Shown here: piece by piece, positions 33,928 through 42,860 of the stretch
Position numbering within the stretch: position 1 is the first letter of the stretch
Layout: each line of letters begins with the position of its first letter
Source of the DNA: Mesobacillus persicus
Lineage (GTDB): Bacteria; Bacillota; Bacilli; Bacillales; Cytobacillaceae
Direction of reading: 5' to 3'
DNA length: 64,000 bases
Assembly: GCF_900109925.1 (NCBI RefSeq)
Contig: NZ_FOBW01000001.1
Coordinates: forward strand, 248,001 to 312,000
Translations under genes and position numbers: made by a program
The notes under the pieces: model-generated
The model's input: the letters and a program-made list of their open reading frames with translations, nothing else
Databases searched by the model: none
What the model was told of the DNA's origin: nothing

Positions 33928-36648
33928 TTAAGCTTTTAATTTATCACGTAGAACCATTTGTAGGATTCCGCCATGACGGTAGTAGTCAATTTCAACTTCT
34001 GAGTCGAAACGTACAACTGCTTCAAATGTTGTTTTGTTCCCAGCATCATCAGTAGCTGTTACTGTAATTAAATCACGTGGACGGACATTTTCATCAACTT
34101 GAACATCAAATGCTTCCTTACCAGTTAATCCAAGTGTTTCAGCATTTTCCCCATCTTTAAATTGAAGTGGAAGAACACCCATCAACACAAGGTTAGAACG
34201 GTGGATACGCTCAAAGCTTTCAGCGATAACCGTTTTGATTCCTAGTAGGTTTGTGCCTTTTGCTGCCCAGTCACGAGAAGATCCCATTCCGTAATCTTTA
34301 CCAGCAATGACCATTAAGCCAGTACCTTCTTCTTTATACTTCATACAAGCATCATAGATAGAAGTCACTTCGCCAGTTGGCCAGTGAGTTGTGTAGCCAC
34401 CTTCTGTGCCAGGAGCAATTTGATTCTTGATACGGATGTTCGCGAATGTTCCACGCATCATGACTTCATGGTTCCCACGACGAGATCCGTAAGAGTTAAA
34501 GTCACGTACCTCAACACCTTTTGAACGTAGGTATTTACCAGCAGGTGTATCTTTACCGATTGCACCAGCAGGTGAAATATGGTCAGTTGTGACAGAATCG
34601 CCGAACTTACCAACAACACGTAGTCCGCTTAACGGCTCAACCGTACCTGGTTCAGGGCTTAGGCCTTCGAAGAATGGAGGGTTCGCAATGTAAGTTGAAT
34701 CCTCATCAAATGTATAAAGTGCATCATTATTTGTTTGAATTTCGTTCCAACGCTCGTTATCGCTGAATACATTTTCATATTCGCTGCGGAATAATTCTGG
34801 TGTAACAACTTTGTTTACAACTTCGTTTACTTCTGCAGTTGATGGCCAGATATCCTTGAAGAATACATCGTTACCATCTTTGTCTTTACCGATTGCATCA
34901 TTTTGAAGGTCAATATTAACTGTTCCTGCTAATGCATAAGCAACTACTAATGGTGGAGATGCAAGGTAGTTTGCTTTTACAAGCGGATGAATACGTCCTT
35001 CAAAGTTACGGTTACCAGAAAGAACAGAAGTAACAAGTAGATCAGAGTCTGCAACTGTCTTTTCGATTTCTGGAAGTAGTGGACCAGAGTTTCCGATACA
35101 TGTTGTACAGCCGTATCCTACAAGGTTAAATCCGATTGTTTCTAAGTATGGTAGTAAGCCAGAATCACGAAGGTATCCTGTAACAACTTTAGATCCAGGT
35201 GCTAAAGATGTTTTTACGAACTTAGGTACTTCCATTCCCAATTCAACTGCTTTTTTCGCTACTAATCCCGCACCAACAAGTACGTATGGATTAGAAGTGT
35301 TTGTACAGCTAGTGATTGAAGCGATGGCAATTGCACCTGTCTTCATTGTTGCTTTATCGCCATTGTTGAACTCAACAACCGCTTCTCTCTCAACTTCAGC
35401 TGCTTCTAAACCAAATCCTTGGTTTCCTGCAGGAGCTGTAAGCGCATCGTTAAAGCTTTTCTTCATTTGAGAAAGAGGAATTAAATCTTGTGGACGCTTA
35501 GGACCAGAAAGATTTGCTTCAATCTCAGAAAGATCGATTTCGATAACATCTGTATAAACTGGTTCAAGAGCTGGATCAAAGAATAAACCGTTCTCTTTGC
35601 AATAAGTTTCAACCAAGTCAATTTGCTCTTCAGAACGTCCAGTTAGACGCATATAATCAAGTGACTCAGAGTCAACTGGGAAGAAACCACAAGTAGCACC
35701 ATACTCAGGAGCCATGTTGGCAACTGTTGCACGGTCAGCTAATGGAAGTGTTACCACACCAGGTCCGAAGAACTCTACGAACTTTCCAACTACACCGTGG
35801 CTACGAAGAACTTGAGTTACTTTTAATGCGAGGTCAGTTGCAGTTGAACCGTTTGGCATATCGCCTACTAATTTAACCCCTACTACCTCTGGTACTGGGA
35901 AGTAAGAAGGCTGTCCAAGCATTCCTGCTTCTGCTTCAATACCACCAACGCCCCATCCAAGAACACCGATACCATTAATCATCGTTGTATGAGAGTCAGT
36001 ACCCACTAATGAATCTGGGAATGCTTCGAATTCGCCATCTTCATTTTCGGTTGCAAGAACAACACCAGCAAGATACTCAAGGTTAACTTGGTGAACAATA
36101 CCAGTTGCTGGCGGAACCGCACGATAGTTGTCGAATGCTTTTTGTGCCCAGCTTAGGAACTGGTAACGCTCAGCATTACGTTCGAATTCAAGGTCCATGT
36201 TTGCTTGTAAAGCATCAGCAGTTCCGTATTTATCAACCTGTACAGAGTGGTCAATTACAAGATCAACCGGCTTCTCAGGATTGATTTTATCAGGGTCTCC
36301 ACCAAGGTCGGCCATCGCTTTTCTTAAAGAAGCAAGGTCAACAACAGCAGGCACACCTGTGAAGTCTTGTAGAATAACACGGGATGGCTTAAAAGGTACA
36401 TCCACTTCTTTAACTTCACTAGTTCCCCATTTTACTAGATTTTCAACATGTTCTTTTGTAATAACGCGGCCATCATATTGGCGAAGAACAGACTCAAGAA
36501 GCACCTTAATAGAGTAAGGAAGCTTCGATACATTGCCTAGTCCTGCTTCTTCAAGTGCAGCTAGACGGTAATAATGATAGCGTTTCCCGCTGGATTCAAA
36601 CGAAGTGCGGGCTTTAAATACATCAAGGTCAGTTAATTGTTTAGTCAT
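33928..36648 (-). CDS. citB: aconitate hydratase (aconitase A)
   Basis: A 906-residue aconitase of the AcnA/IRP1 class. It interconverts citrate and isocitrate in the TCA cycle. The 4Fe-4S ligand cysteines appear in [11 protein letters not shown] (about residues 444-454) and [11 protein letters not shown] (about 510-520); [23 protein letters not shown] and the mobile C-terminal domain ([44 protein letters not shown]) are complete. In Bacillus the iron-free form also binds RNA. GGGGGTAG precedes the ATG. The gene is monocistronic, with sspO divergent upstream as in B. subtilis. Confidence 0.97.
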   Translation of the reverse strand: MTKQLTDLDVFKARTSFESSGKRYHYYRLAALEEAGLGNVSKLPYSIKVLLESVLRQYDGRVITKEHVENLVKWGTSEVKEVDVPFKPSRVILQDFTGVPAVVDLASLRKAMADLGGDPDKINPEKPVDLVIDHSVQVDKYGTADALQANMDLEFERNAERYQFLSWAQKAFDNYRAVPPATGIVHQVNLEYLAGVVLATENEDGEFEAFPDSLVGTDSHTTMINGIGVLGWGVGGIEAEAGMLGQPSYFPVPEVVGVKLVGDMPNGSTATDLALKVTQVLRSHGVVGKFVEFFGPGVVTLPLADRATVANMAPEYGATCGFFPVDSESLDYMRLTGRSEEQIDLVETYCKENGLFFDPALEPVYTDVIEIDLSEIEANLSGPKRPQDLIPLSQMKKSFNDALTAPAGNQGFGLEAAEVEREAVVEFNNGDKATMKTGAIAIASITSCTNTSNPYVLVGAGLVAKKAVELGMEVPKFVKTSLAPGSKVVTGYLRDSGLLPYLETIGFNLVGYGCTTCIGNSGPLLPEIEKTVADSDLLVTSVLSGNRNFEGRIHPLVKANYLASPPLVVAYALAGTVNIDLQNDAIGKDKDGNDVFFKDIWPSTAEVNEVVNKVVTPELFRSEYENVFSDNERWNEIQTNNDALYTFDEDSTYIANPPFFEGLSPEPGTVEPLSGLRVVGKFGDSVTTDHISPAGAIGKDTPAGKYLRSKGVEVRDFNSYGSRRGNHEVMMRGTFANIRIKNQIAPGTEGGYTTHWPTGEVTSIYDACMKYKEEGTGLMVIAGKDYGMGSSRDWAAKGTNLLGIKTVIAESFERIHRSNLVLMGVLPLQFKDGENAETLGLTGKEAFDVQVDENVRPRDLITVTATDDAGNKTTFEAVVRFDSEVEIDYYRHGGILQMVLRDKLKA

Positions 36649-36674
36649 CTGACTACCCCCTTTGGTCGATACCT

Positions 36675-36703
36675 ATCATACACTAAATAAATGTAATTGT
36701 CGA
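36675..36703 (-). promoter_or_regulatory. citB promoter
   Basis: On the minus strand TCGACA (36703-36698), a 17-nt spacer, TATGAT (36680-36675) give a reasonable sigma-A promoter, placing the start about 20 nt upstream of the coding region's ribosome site. Confidence 0.6.
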
Positions 36704-36749
36704 AAAGTTAGAATTGTCGATTCTCTCCTAACTTTTCTCACAATTCTAA
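36702..36749. promoter_or_regulatory. two interlocked inverted repeats upstream of citB
   Basis: GAAAAGTTAG (36702-36711) with CTAACTTTTC (36728-36737), and TTAGAATTGT (36708-36717) with ACAATTCTAA (36740-36749). Both are perfect 10-bp repeats, overlapping each other and the -35. They are candidates for a repressor site such as that of CcpC or CodY, but the expected consensus for neither is clear. Confidence 0.45.
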
Positions 36750-36980
36750 TCTTAATATAACTCTATGTATAAGTAAATGACAAGATTGTTATTGTTTTTG
36801 ATAAGAAAAACTTATGGTATTGCGTATTCCTACTGTGCAAACGTGATTAAACAGGTTATTTAAACTTTTTTAATTTCCCCGACAAGACATGCTTTTCCTG
36901 CTGTTACTATAGCGGAAAAGTATCGATTCATCGAATGCGGGCAAAATACTCATGAAACTACTAGAAACGGGGTGAGATGA

Positions 36981-37130
36981 ATGGCAAAACGAAAAGCAAA
37001 TCATGTTATTCCTGGGATGAACGCGGCAAGTGCCCAAGGAAAAGGTGCAGGTTTTAATGAGGAGCTATCAAACGAACCTTTAACAGAATTACAAAAGCAA
37101 AACAATAAGAAACGAAAGAAGAACCAATAA
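36981..37130 (+). CDS. sspO: small acid-soluble spore protein O
   Basis: A 49-residue protein: [20 protein letters not shown], then [10 protein letters not shown] and ending [12 protein letters not shown]. The KRKANHV-GMN-AQGKGAG and NNKKRKxNQ pattern is that of SspO (CotK), a minor forespore protein. GGGGTGAGATGA precedes the ATG. It is divergent from citB, as in B. subtilis. A strong terminator follows at once. Confidence 0.93.
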   Translation: MAKRKANHVIPGMNAASAQGKGAGFNEELSNEPLTELQKQNNKKRKKNQ

Positions 37131-37153
37131 CGAAATCTAATGAGCTCATATAG

Positions 37154-37185
37154 AAAAGCGGAAGGCTGCTCCCTTCCGCTTTTTG
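37154..37185 (+). terminator. rho-independent terminator of sspO
   Basis: AAAAGCGGAAGG, loop CTGCT, CCCTTCCGCTTTTT. Confidence 0.9.
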
Positions 37186-37306
37186 GGTGGTCGAAATGTT
37201 AAAGTTACTCACAATTATGGATCGTTTTACGGATGGGATTTCACATCCAAATCTAGAGCATGCCATTAGTGATTAGTTTGCAAAATTTTTGTGTTTTGCC
37301 TATGTC

Positions 37307-37564
37307 TTATGGTAGATTGACCTCTTCGACAATTTGCTCTAGGTCACTCATAAAGCGTTCTAGTTGCGGTCTCTGCGTTTCAGATGCCACCTCTAGCGCA
37401 TTTTCAATTTGTTGATAGGCTTCGTTGACTTCGTTTTTCAAATGCTTAAGTTGATGTCCATAGCTTTCACTATCTTGTACAATCTCCTGGTAAAAATCTT
37501 GAACTTCTTCAAATCCTTGTTGTGCAGCTTGATAAGCCTGTTGTTTATTTTTATGATAAGGCAT
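37307..37564 (-). CDS. small coiled-coil protein, unknown
   Basis: An 85-residue, almost entirely helical protein rich in Gln and Glu (KNKQQAYQAAQQGFEEVQD, then YGHQLKHLKNEVNEAYQQI and RPQLERFMSDLEQIVEEV). The heptad-like spacing of hydrophobic residues suggests a coiled coil. It resembles other short Bacillus proteins such as YtzC in style, but I cannot assign a family. TAGGAGGTAG precedes the ATG. It lies between the two spore genes sspO and sspP but on the opposite strand. Confidence 0.6.
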   Translation of the reverse strand: MPYHKNKQQAYQAAQQGFEEVQDFYQEIVQDSESYGHQLKHLKNEVNEAYQQIENALEVASETQRPQLERFMSDLEQIVEEVNLP

Positions 37565-37710
37565 TTTAATCTACCTCCTATATATTAGTGAATTTCCCAT
37601 ATCGAAGCTTGATGTCTGCTCGAGTATTCGTAAATTGTGCATGTTCGTGCGAATTTATTCAGTATAAATTATCCCCCCTCTTAACAACCTAAAGTCAGGA
37701 GGGATGAAGG

Positions 37711-37854
37711 ATGAATAAAAACGATGGCAAAGATATGCGCAAAAATGCTCCTAAAGGCCATAATGAGGGCCAACCTGAACCATTAAGTGGCTCTAAAAAA
37801 GTGAAAAACCGTAACCATTCAAGGCAAAAACACGGTCATAACCACGATATGTAG
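37711..37854 (+). CDS. sspP: small acid-soluble spore protein P
   Basis: A 47-residue hydrophilic protein: [20 protein letters not shown], then [19 protein letters not shown] and a His-rich end [30 protein letters not shown] is the SspP (CotL) hallmark. CAGGAGGGATGAAGG precedes the ATG. In B. subtilis sspP lies close to sspO and citB; the 580-nt space here holds an opposite-strand gene. A bidirectional terminator follows. Confidence 0.93.
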   Translation: MNKNDGKDMRKNAPKGHNEGQPEPLSGSKKVKNRNHSRQKHGHNHDM

Positions 37855-37860
37855 AAGACC

Positions 37861-37898
37861 AAAACAGGTCCCAACCAAATTTGGTCGGGACCTGTTTT
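37861..37898. terminator. bidirectional terminator, sspP / selA
   Basis: AAAACAGGTCCC and GGGACCTGTTTT form a perfect 12-bp stem, with CCAAATTTGG nested inside. It serves sspP on the plus and selA on the minus strand. Confidence 0.92.
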
Positions 37899-37900
37899 AC

Positions 37901-39310
37901 TTATTGAAATGATGCTAAAGCTTCTACAATTACATTTTCTTCCTTTTCGTCCACCGTTCGGAGGTCAAGATGTACTTCTTCCTTCTGAATCCGAACGATA
38001 ATCGCTGGAGTAGATTCCATTCTTAGCCTCCTTGCGAGCTGTTCCGCAGAGAAATCCGTATGGGAGATGGCAACTAAGAAGGTTGGCAATTCTACGTCAG
38101 GCATTGTCCCGCCGCCAACCTGACTCGTACCTTCCTTTAAGCGAAACGTGTATTGACTAGAGAGTCCATTACACTTCTCTATAAAGCTTTTGGCTCTTTC
38201 CTTAATTTGCTCTGGATCCATCAGGAGGTCCCGAATCGTTGGGATTTGCTCGATCCCCTTTTCCCCTTTTAGATAATCAGTTAAAGTAGCTTCTAGGGCG
38301 GCTAGTGTCATTTTATCGACCCGTAAAACTCTGGCAAGCTGATGGCTCTTCAACTTATCAATCCATTCTTTTTTTCCAGCAATCATTCCTGCTTGTGGTC
38401 CTCCTAGTAGTTTATCTCCACTAAAAGAAACAATGTCGGCTCCCATCCTTAATACTTCGCTAACGACCGGCTCCTCTCCAATTCCATGCTTACGAAAGTC
38501 ATAAAGTACCCCACTGCCTAAATCTTCATAAAAGATTACGTTTTTATGTTTTTCGGCTATGCTTGCAAGTTCTTCTGTTTCAACCGATTTTGTAAAGCCC
38601 ATGATTTTAAAATTGCTAGTATGTACTTTTAGAATCATTCTCGTATCTTCGCAAATGGCTCGTTCGTAGTCAAAAGCATGCGTCTTGTTAGTGGTACCGA
38701 CTTCGACAAGCTTTGCTCCACTTTCTTCCATGATCGAAGAGATTCGAAAGGAACCACCAATTTCGACCAACTGGCCGCGAGAAACGATAACTTCTTTGTC
38801 CTCAGCCAAGGCACGTAAAATCAGAAAAACGGCTGCTGCATTGTTATTGACCACCATTGCGGCTTCTGCCCCAGTGATTTCTTTTAGCAATTCTTCAGCA
38901 TGACTATGCCTAGAGCCTCGTTTTCCTTCTTGAAGCTTATATTCTAGATTTGAATAGTTCTGCGCTGTTTCAACGACATGTTTTACGGCTCGATCACTTA
39001 AGCGGGCCCTGCCTAAATTCGTATGTAAAATGGTGCCAGTTGCATTGATTACTGGTTTAAGTGTGTAGCCTTGCTGTTGGTCCATTCTTTTTGTTAATTC
39101 TTCAAATAAATGACTTAAAAAGGCCGCTTCCCCTGGGGATGGACCATTCCAGGTGCTTTTTACGATACCCTGACGTACTTCACTTAAAAGGTCTTTTAAA
39201 TGATTCGTGAGAATACTCGGGTCGATTCCTATTTTTTCAGATATTAAAGCAAAACGAGCATCCTTTTGTAGCTCGTGGACAGGTGGCATTTGCCTAAGAA
39301 CTTCCTTCAC
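37901..39310 (-). CDS. selA: L-seryl-tRNA(Sec) selenium transferase
   Basis: A 469-residue PLP enzyme converting Ser-tRNA(Sec) to Sec-tRNA(Sec) with selenophosphate. SelA features: an N-terminal tRNA-binding domain (about residues 1-70), VINATGTILHTNLGRARLS, HTSNFKIMGFTKSV, FYEDLGSGVLYDF and the PLP lysine, about residue 300, in SFSGDKLLGGPQAG. The GTG at 39310 is preferred, since GGAGGG ends 7 nt upstream, while the ATG five codons earlier lacks a site. Its presence, with selD and three Sec-type UGA genes in the same window, shows the organism makes selenocysteine. selB does not follow it, unlike in many genomes. Confidence 0.94.
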   Translation of the reverse strand: MKEVLRQMPPVHELQKDARFALISEKIGIDPSILTNHLKDLLSEVRQGIVKSTWNGPSPGEAAFLSHLFEELTKRMDQQQGYTLKPVINATGTILHTNLGRARLSDRAVKHVVETAQNYSNLEYKLQEGKRGSRHSHAEELLKEITGAEAAMVVNNNAAAVFLILRALAEDKEVIVSRGQLVEIGGSFRISSIMEESGAKLVEVGTTNKTHAFDYERAICEDTRMILKVHTSNFKIMGFTKSVETEELASIAEKHKNVIFYEDLGSGVLYDFRKHGIGEEPVVSEVLRMGADIVSFSGDKLLGGPQAGMIAGKKEWIDKLKSHQLARVLRVDKMTLAALEATLTDYLKGEKGIEQIPTIRDLLMDPEQIKERAKSFIEKCNGLSSQYTFRLKEGTSQVGGGTMPDVELPTFLVAISHTDFSAEQLARRLRMESTPAIIVRIQKEEVHLDLRTVDEKEENVIVEALASFQ

Positions 39311-39452
39311 TTGTATTCCCTCCATTTAACAATTGCCCGTATATTATAGCATTATTTCCAAACATCACCGATGGAAAAACGATTCCTTGTCCTTCTTTTT
39401 CCTTTTTGTGCATATATTGTTCACAAAAGACAAGATCGGGAGGAAACAATTG

Positions 39453-39728
39453 ATGTTCAGTTTAATTGAAAAAGCCGTATTAGGGATGGCGTCTTTAAGG
39501 ATTTTATCAGGAAGTATCGAAATTTTCGCGGCAATTTTAATGTTGAAACTAAATGATGTTGGGAAAGCTCTAGTAGTCAATAGTTCCCTTGCATTGGTCG
39601 GTCCTGTCATTCTTATTTTGACAACGACAATCGGTCTTTTAGGACTAGCAGATAAAATTTCCTTTGGAAAAATGTTTTGGGTTCTTCTAGGTGTTGGATG
39701 CATTTTGTATGGTGTAAGAAGTAATTGA
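39453..39728 (+). CDS. yqhV: YqhV-like membrane protein (DUF2619)
   Basis: A 91-residue protein with three hydrophobic segments: ASLRILSGSIEIFAAILML, NSSLALVGPVILILTTTIGLLGL and FWVLLGVGCILYGV. This closely follows YqhV of B. subtilis, a small membrane protein encoded beside the spoIIIA operon there. Role unknown. GGGAGGAAACAATTG precedes the ATG at 39453; longer in-frame upstream codons have no site. Here it sits between selA and a DUF3231 gene, not beside spoIIIA. Confidence 0.8.
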   Translation: MFSLIEKAVLGMASLRILSGSIEIFAAILMLKLNDVGKALVVNSSLALVGPVILILTTTIGLLGLADKISFGKMFWVLLGVGCILYGVRSN

Positions 39729-39827
39729 TACTGATTACTAACCAATCGGATAAAAACGAGGATTTCCAAGTATGAAACGCTCCTGTTGTTGAAAAACTAG
39801 CATAAAGACAACAACAGGAGGGATAGT

Positions 39828-40328
39828 ATGGGGATTATGAGTGGAGATCCTAAAGAGGAGCCGTTGCATGCAGGTGAAGTGTATCATCTTTGGAATCATT
39901 TATTCGAATCAAAAGCTTTATTAGTTACCTTACAAGTTTTAATGAACCATACCGGTGATGAGGATTTAAAAAAGTTTCTTGGTGATTTTTCGAAAGATTG
40001 TATTAAGCAGGAAGAAGAACAAGTAGAAAGCCTCCTGAAAGAAAATGGTCTAAGGCTGCCCCCTGCTCCGCCTGATCGACCAATGGTCAATCTTGAAGAC
40101 ATCCCAGCAGGTGCCCGAATCAACGATCCAGAAGTCGCCGCCCTAATCGGTAAGGAAATGTTGGCTGGAAAGCTGCTTTGCAGCTATATCATGAGCATGG
40201 CGATTCGAGAGGATATTGGGCAAATGTACAATGAGTTTCACACTCAAAGAGTAGAGCTCCATAACAAACTTCTAAAAATGAATAAAGATAAAGGGTGGCT
40301 TGTTCCTCCTCCACTTAACACGAAATAA
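39828..40328 (+). CDS. DUF3231 / CotF-like helical protein
   Basis: A 166-residue all-helical protein (EEPLHAGEVYHLWNHLFESK, then LKKFLGDFSKDCIKQEEEQVE and EMLAGKLLCSYIMSMAIRED, ending GWLVPPP). This is one half of a DUF3231 protein; related proteins usually carry two such four-helix, ferritin-like repeats and some are spore coat components. Only a single repeat is present here. CAGGAGGGATAGT precedes the ATG. A terminator follows. Spore or stress function is suggested only by relatives. Confidence 0.78.
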   Translation: MGIMSGDPKEEPLHAGEVYHLWNHLFESKALLVTLQVLMNHTGDEDLKKFLGDFSKDCIKQEEEQVESLLKENGLRLPPAPPDRPMVNLEDIPAGARINDPEVAALIGKEMLAGKLLCSYIMSMAIREDIGQMYNEFHTQRVELHNKLLKMNKDKGWLVPPPLNTK

Positions 40329-40333
40329 GGGAT

Positions 40334-40368
40334 GAAAAAAGGCGGCTGGAAAAGACCAGGCGCCTTAT
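40334..40368. terminator. bidirectional terminator
   Basis: AAAAAAGGCGGCTGG, loop AAAAGA, CCAGGCGCCTTATTTT, with one mismatch. It ends both the DUF3231 gene and the convergent SelW-like gene. Confidence 0.85.
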
Positions 40369-40369
40369 T

Positions 40370-40606
40370 TTATGCTTCTAATTTTGCAATAATTTCTTCA
40401 GATGATGGAAACACTCCGGTCTCATCCTTTGAATAGAGTTTTTCTCCGTTCATCGATACTTCAAAGACACCACCGGTTGCTGGAACCAGCTCCATCTTCT
40501 CAATTTTCCCTCGAAAGTGTGTAAATAGGTCTTCTGCGATACTCGCAGCTTTTGGGGCGTAGTTTCACATCATGCAAAATTCGACTTTAATTTGAAACTT
40601 CTCCAT
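40370..40606 (-). CDS. SelW/Rdx-family selenoprotein with CxxU motif
   Basis: Read through one UGA, the minus strand encodes a 78-residue thioredoxin-fold protein: MEKFQIKVEFCMM-U-NYAPKAAS. Cys11 and the UGA at codon 14 (40567-40565) form the CxxU redox motif of the SelW/SelT/SelH (Rdx) family. The remainder (FRGKIEKMELVPATGGVFEV, NGEKLYSKDETGVFPSSEEI) is standard Rdx with the GGxFEV strand. A perfect 6-bp hairpin, CTGCGA-GTA-TCGCAG (40548-40534), begins 16 nt after the UGA, the right place for a bacterial SECIS. GGGAGGGATAAAAA precedes the ATG. The protein is likely a thiol/selenol redox protein. It lies divergently 134 nt from selD. Confidence 0.9.
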
Positions 40607-40740
40607 TTTTTATCCCTCCCAGAAGTAGGACTAGTTAGTAATGTTATTTTAGTAAAAACCTATCTAATTCGCAACCGAAAGGATTTGAAAAGTGATTTTT
40701 TGAAAAAGCTTCGGTATACTATTCACTGGAGGTGTTTAGT

Positions 40741-41793
40741 TTGAGTGAACAAGAAAAGATTCGTCTTACATCCTTGTCTTCGAAAGCAGGCTGAGGATGC
40801 AAAATTAGTCCTGAGGACTTGATGCAAGTTTTGCGTCTATTACCAAAACAAGAGCCAGTTCCTGAATTATTGGTTGGCAATGAAACCGCAGATGATGCTG
40901 GTGTATATAAGCTCACAGATTCAATTGCCTTAATCCAAACGGTAGACTATTTCACCCCAGTGGTGGATGATCCATATATGTTTGGCCAAATTGCGGCGGC
41001 CAATTCTTTAAGTGATGTCTATGCTATGGGTGGAGAGCCAAAAACGGTCCTCAATATTGTAGGGTACCCAGTAAAAAAACTAGGGCCGGATATCCTAGCG
41101 GAAATCATGCGAGGTGCGGCAGATAAGGTGAAGGAAGCGGGTGCAATTACAATCGGCGGACATTCTGTTGATGATCAAGAGCCTAAGTTTGGGTTATCGG
41201 TCACAGGAATCGCCCATCCAGACGCTATTTGGAAAAATGTCGGTGCCAAACCTGGAGATGTATTGGTCTTATCGAAACCAATTGGAGTAGGCATACTGAC
41301 GACAGGCATTAAACGGAATGCGGTCACTGCAGATCAGGAAAAAGCCGTTACTGAAACAATGGCCCTTCTGAATAAATCAGCAGCGGAAGCGTTAAAACCA
41401 TTCCACCCACATGCTGTTACAGATGTAACAGGTTTCGGCCTTCTTGGACACGGAAGCGAAATAGCTCGCGGTAGTGAGGTTACACTCGAGATTTCCCTAT
41501 CAAAAGTTCCGGTACTTGATGGGACCTTCGAGCTTGCTAGCCAAGGGGTTGTCCCTGGTGGATCGAAAGAGAACCATAAGTGGCTTGAAAACGATATCGA
41601 GTATCGTGACATTGCCGAGGAAGAACAACTCGTACTATGCGACGCAATTACTTCAGGTGGGTTGCTGGTTGCTCTTCCTGAGGCAGAAGCCGGCCCATAC
41701 GTGGAAGCTCTACATACAGCAGGTTTAACACAAGCCGCTATTGTGGGACATGTTACTGAGAAACAAGACAAGCTTATCCATGTTGTGCGTTAA
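40741..41793 (+). CDS. selD: selenide, water dikinase, itself a selenoprotein
   Basis: A 350-residue SelD that makes selenophosphate from selenide and ATP. The UGA at codon 18 (40792-40794) sits in LSSKAG-U-GCKISPEDL, the catalytic Sec/Cys site, followed by the essential lysine. The rest is complete: GNETADDAGVYKL, TVDYFTPVVDDPYMFGQIAAANSLSDVYAMGG, GGHSVDDQEPKFGLSVTG and TDVTGFGLLGH. The TTG at 40741 is chosen because GGAGGTG ends 6 nt upstream and the UGA lies in frame. If the UGA is read as stop, a truncated gene starting at ATG 40819 appears, lacking the active site. A terminator follows. Confidence 0.95.
40792..40834 (+). promoter_or_regulatory. UGA-Sec codon and candidate SECIS element in selD
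   Basis: After the UGA (40792-40794), GCAAAA (40799-40804) pairs with TTTTGC (40829-40834), and within it AGTCC (40807-40811) pairs with GGACT (40815-40819) around loop TGA. A bacterial SECIS should lie directly 3' of the UGA in the coding region, as this does. Confidence 0.65.
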
Positions 41794-41801
41794 GCGATTG
41801 T

Positions 41802-41839
41802 AAAAAAAGCAGTTTGCCACCTGGCAGACTGCTTTTTTT
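41802..41839 (+). terminator. rho-independent terminator of selD
   Basis: AAAAAAAGCAGTTTGCC, loop ACCT, GGCAGACTGCTTTTTTT, one mismatch. Strong. Confidence 0.92.
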
Positions 41840-41870
41840 CTATATACCTGAACTTTTAGTTATCCTACCC

Positions 41871-42683
41871 TTAGGCATGTGGCTTGTGGAACAAGCCCAT
41901 TACTTCCACTGTCTCCGTGATATTCACAAATGCTGTAGGGTCAACCTTCGATACCAATGACTTTACTTCCCCGAGTTCATAACGTGAGATCACTGTCATC
42001 AGGATGTTTCTCTTTTGGTTAGAGTATCCGCCCATTCCATCAAGTACTGTTACTCCTCGGTAAACATTTTGAAGCAAATGTTCGCGCATCTCATCTCCTT
42101 TTTCGGTGATAATCATCAAAGTAAGTTTTTCATGATGCGTATATACAGCATCAACCACTTTGCCTGTTACAAAAATCGACACCATCGTGTACAAGGCCGA
42201 ATCCCAGTTGAACAGGAACCCACTAATCAAAATAATGACTCCATTCATCGCCGTTAACATCGTGCCAATCGGGAAGTCCCTTTTTCTAGCAATCAGCATT
42301 CCGATTACGTCTAATCCACCAGAAGAGCCAGAACTGCGGAAAATCAAGCCGATACCAATGCCAGTGAGCGCACCACCGAAGATGGAGGACAAAATAATAT
42401 CCTGTGCGACTTTTACAATCGGAACAAAGTAGAGGCCGATTGAGATAACTGTGACCGACAGAATCGTATATAGAATAAATTTTCTTCCAAGTTTCAGATA
42501 CCCAAGTACTAATAGTGGGAAATTCAACAAAAAGTTTGCAACCCCTGTATTCATCGGTGTCAGCATCCCAATAATCATTGACACACCAGTCAATCCACTA
42601 CTTAGAATTTCATGCGGGATTAGGAAGAAGTTAAATGCGACTGCAACAATCACTGAACCAAAGAAGATTCCAAGGATTTGCAT
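41871..42683 (-). CDS. YitT-family membrane protein (DUF2179)
   Basis: A 270-residue protein with about six membrane helices (FFGSVIVAVAFNFFLIPHEIL, SGLTGVSMIIGML, GSSGGLDVIGMLIARKRDFPIGT) and a cytoplasmic DUF2179 domain from about residue 200 (RGVTVLDGMGGYSNQKRNILMTVISRYEL, DPTAFVNITETVEVMGLF). This is the common YitT/YqfU/YvjA family of Bacillus, with unknown function. AGGAGGACGAAC precedes the ATG. It ends close to the selD terminator, on the opposite strand. Confidence 0.9.
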   Translation of the reverse strand: MQILGIFFGSVIVAVAFNFFLIPHEILSSGLTGVSMIIGMLTPMNTGVANFLLNFPLLVLGYLKLGRKFILYTILSVTVISIGLYFVPIVKVAQDIILSSIFGGALTGIGIGLIFRSSGSSGGLDVIGMLIARKRDFPIGTMLTAMNGVIILISGFLFNWDSALYTMVSIFVTGKVVDAVYTHHEKLTLMIITEKGDEMREHLLQNVYRGVTVLDGMGGYSNQKRNILMTVISRYELGEVKSLVSKVDPTAFVNITETVEVMGLFHKPHA

Positions 42684-42802
42684 GTGTTCGTCCTCCTAAC
42701 TCATTTTCTCCTATATAAGAGAATACATAAAGGTATCCCTAACTGTAAACTTAATAGTTTTTTAGTATTATTTAGAGAAATCTGGCGATGACTTTATTCC
42801 AT

Positions 42803-42833
42803 AAAAAAATGGACAGATAAACTGTCCATTTAA
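42803..42833 (-). terminator. terminator of the tdh-type gene
   Basis: On the minus strand: AAATGGACAG, loop TTTAT, CTGTCCATTTTTTTAT. A perfect 10-bp stem. Confidence 0.88.
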
Positions 42834-42860
42834 AGTAAGACTCTATCAGAATTCTGCTAG

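Noticed and set aside
37054-37266. 70-residue minus-strand frame over the sspO end and its terminator
   Set aside because: It reads through the sspO terminator hairpin and coding region; not a gene.
40819-41793. selD starting at ATG 40819
   Set aside because: It would lack the catalytic Sec loop and has no ribosome site; TTG 40741 with in-frame UGA is better.
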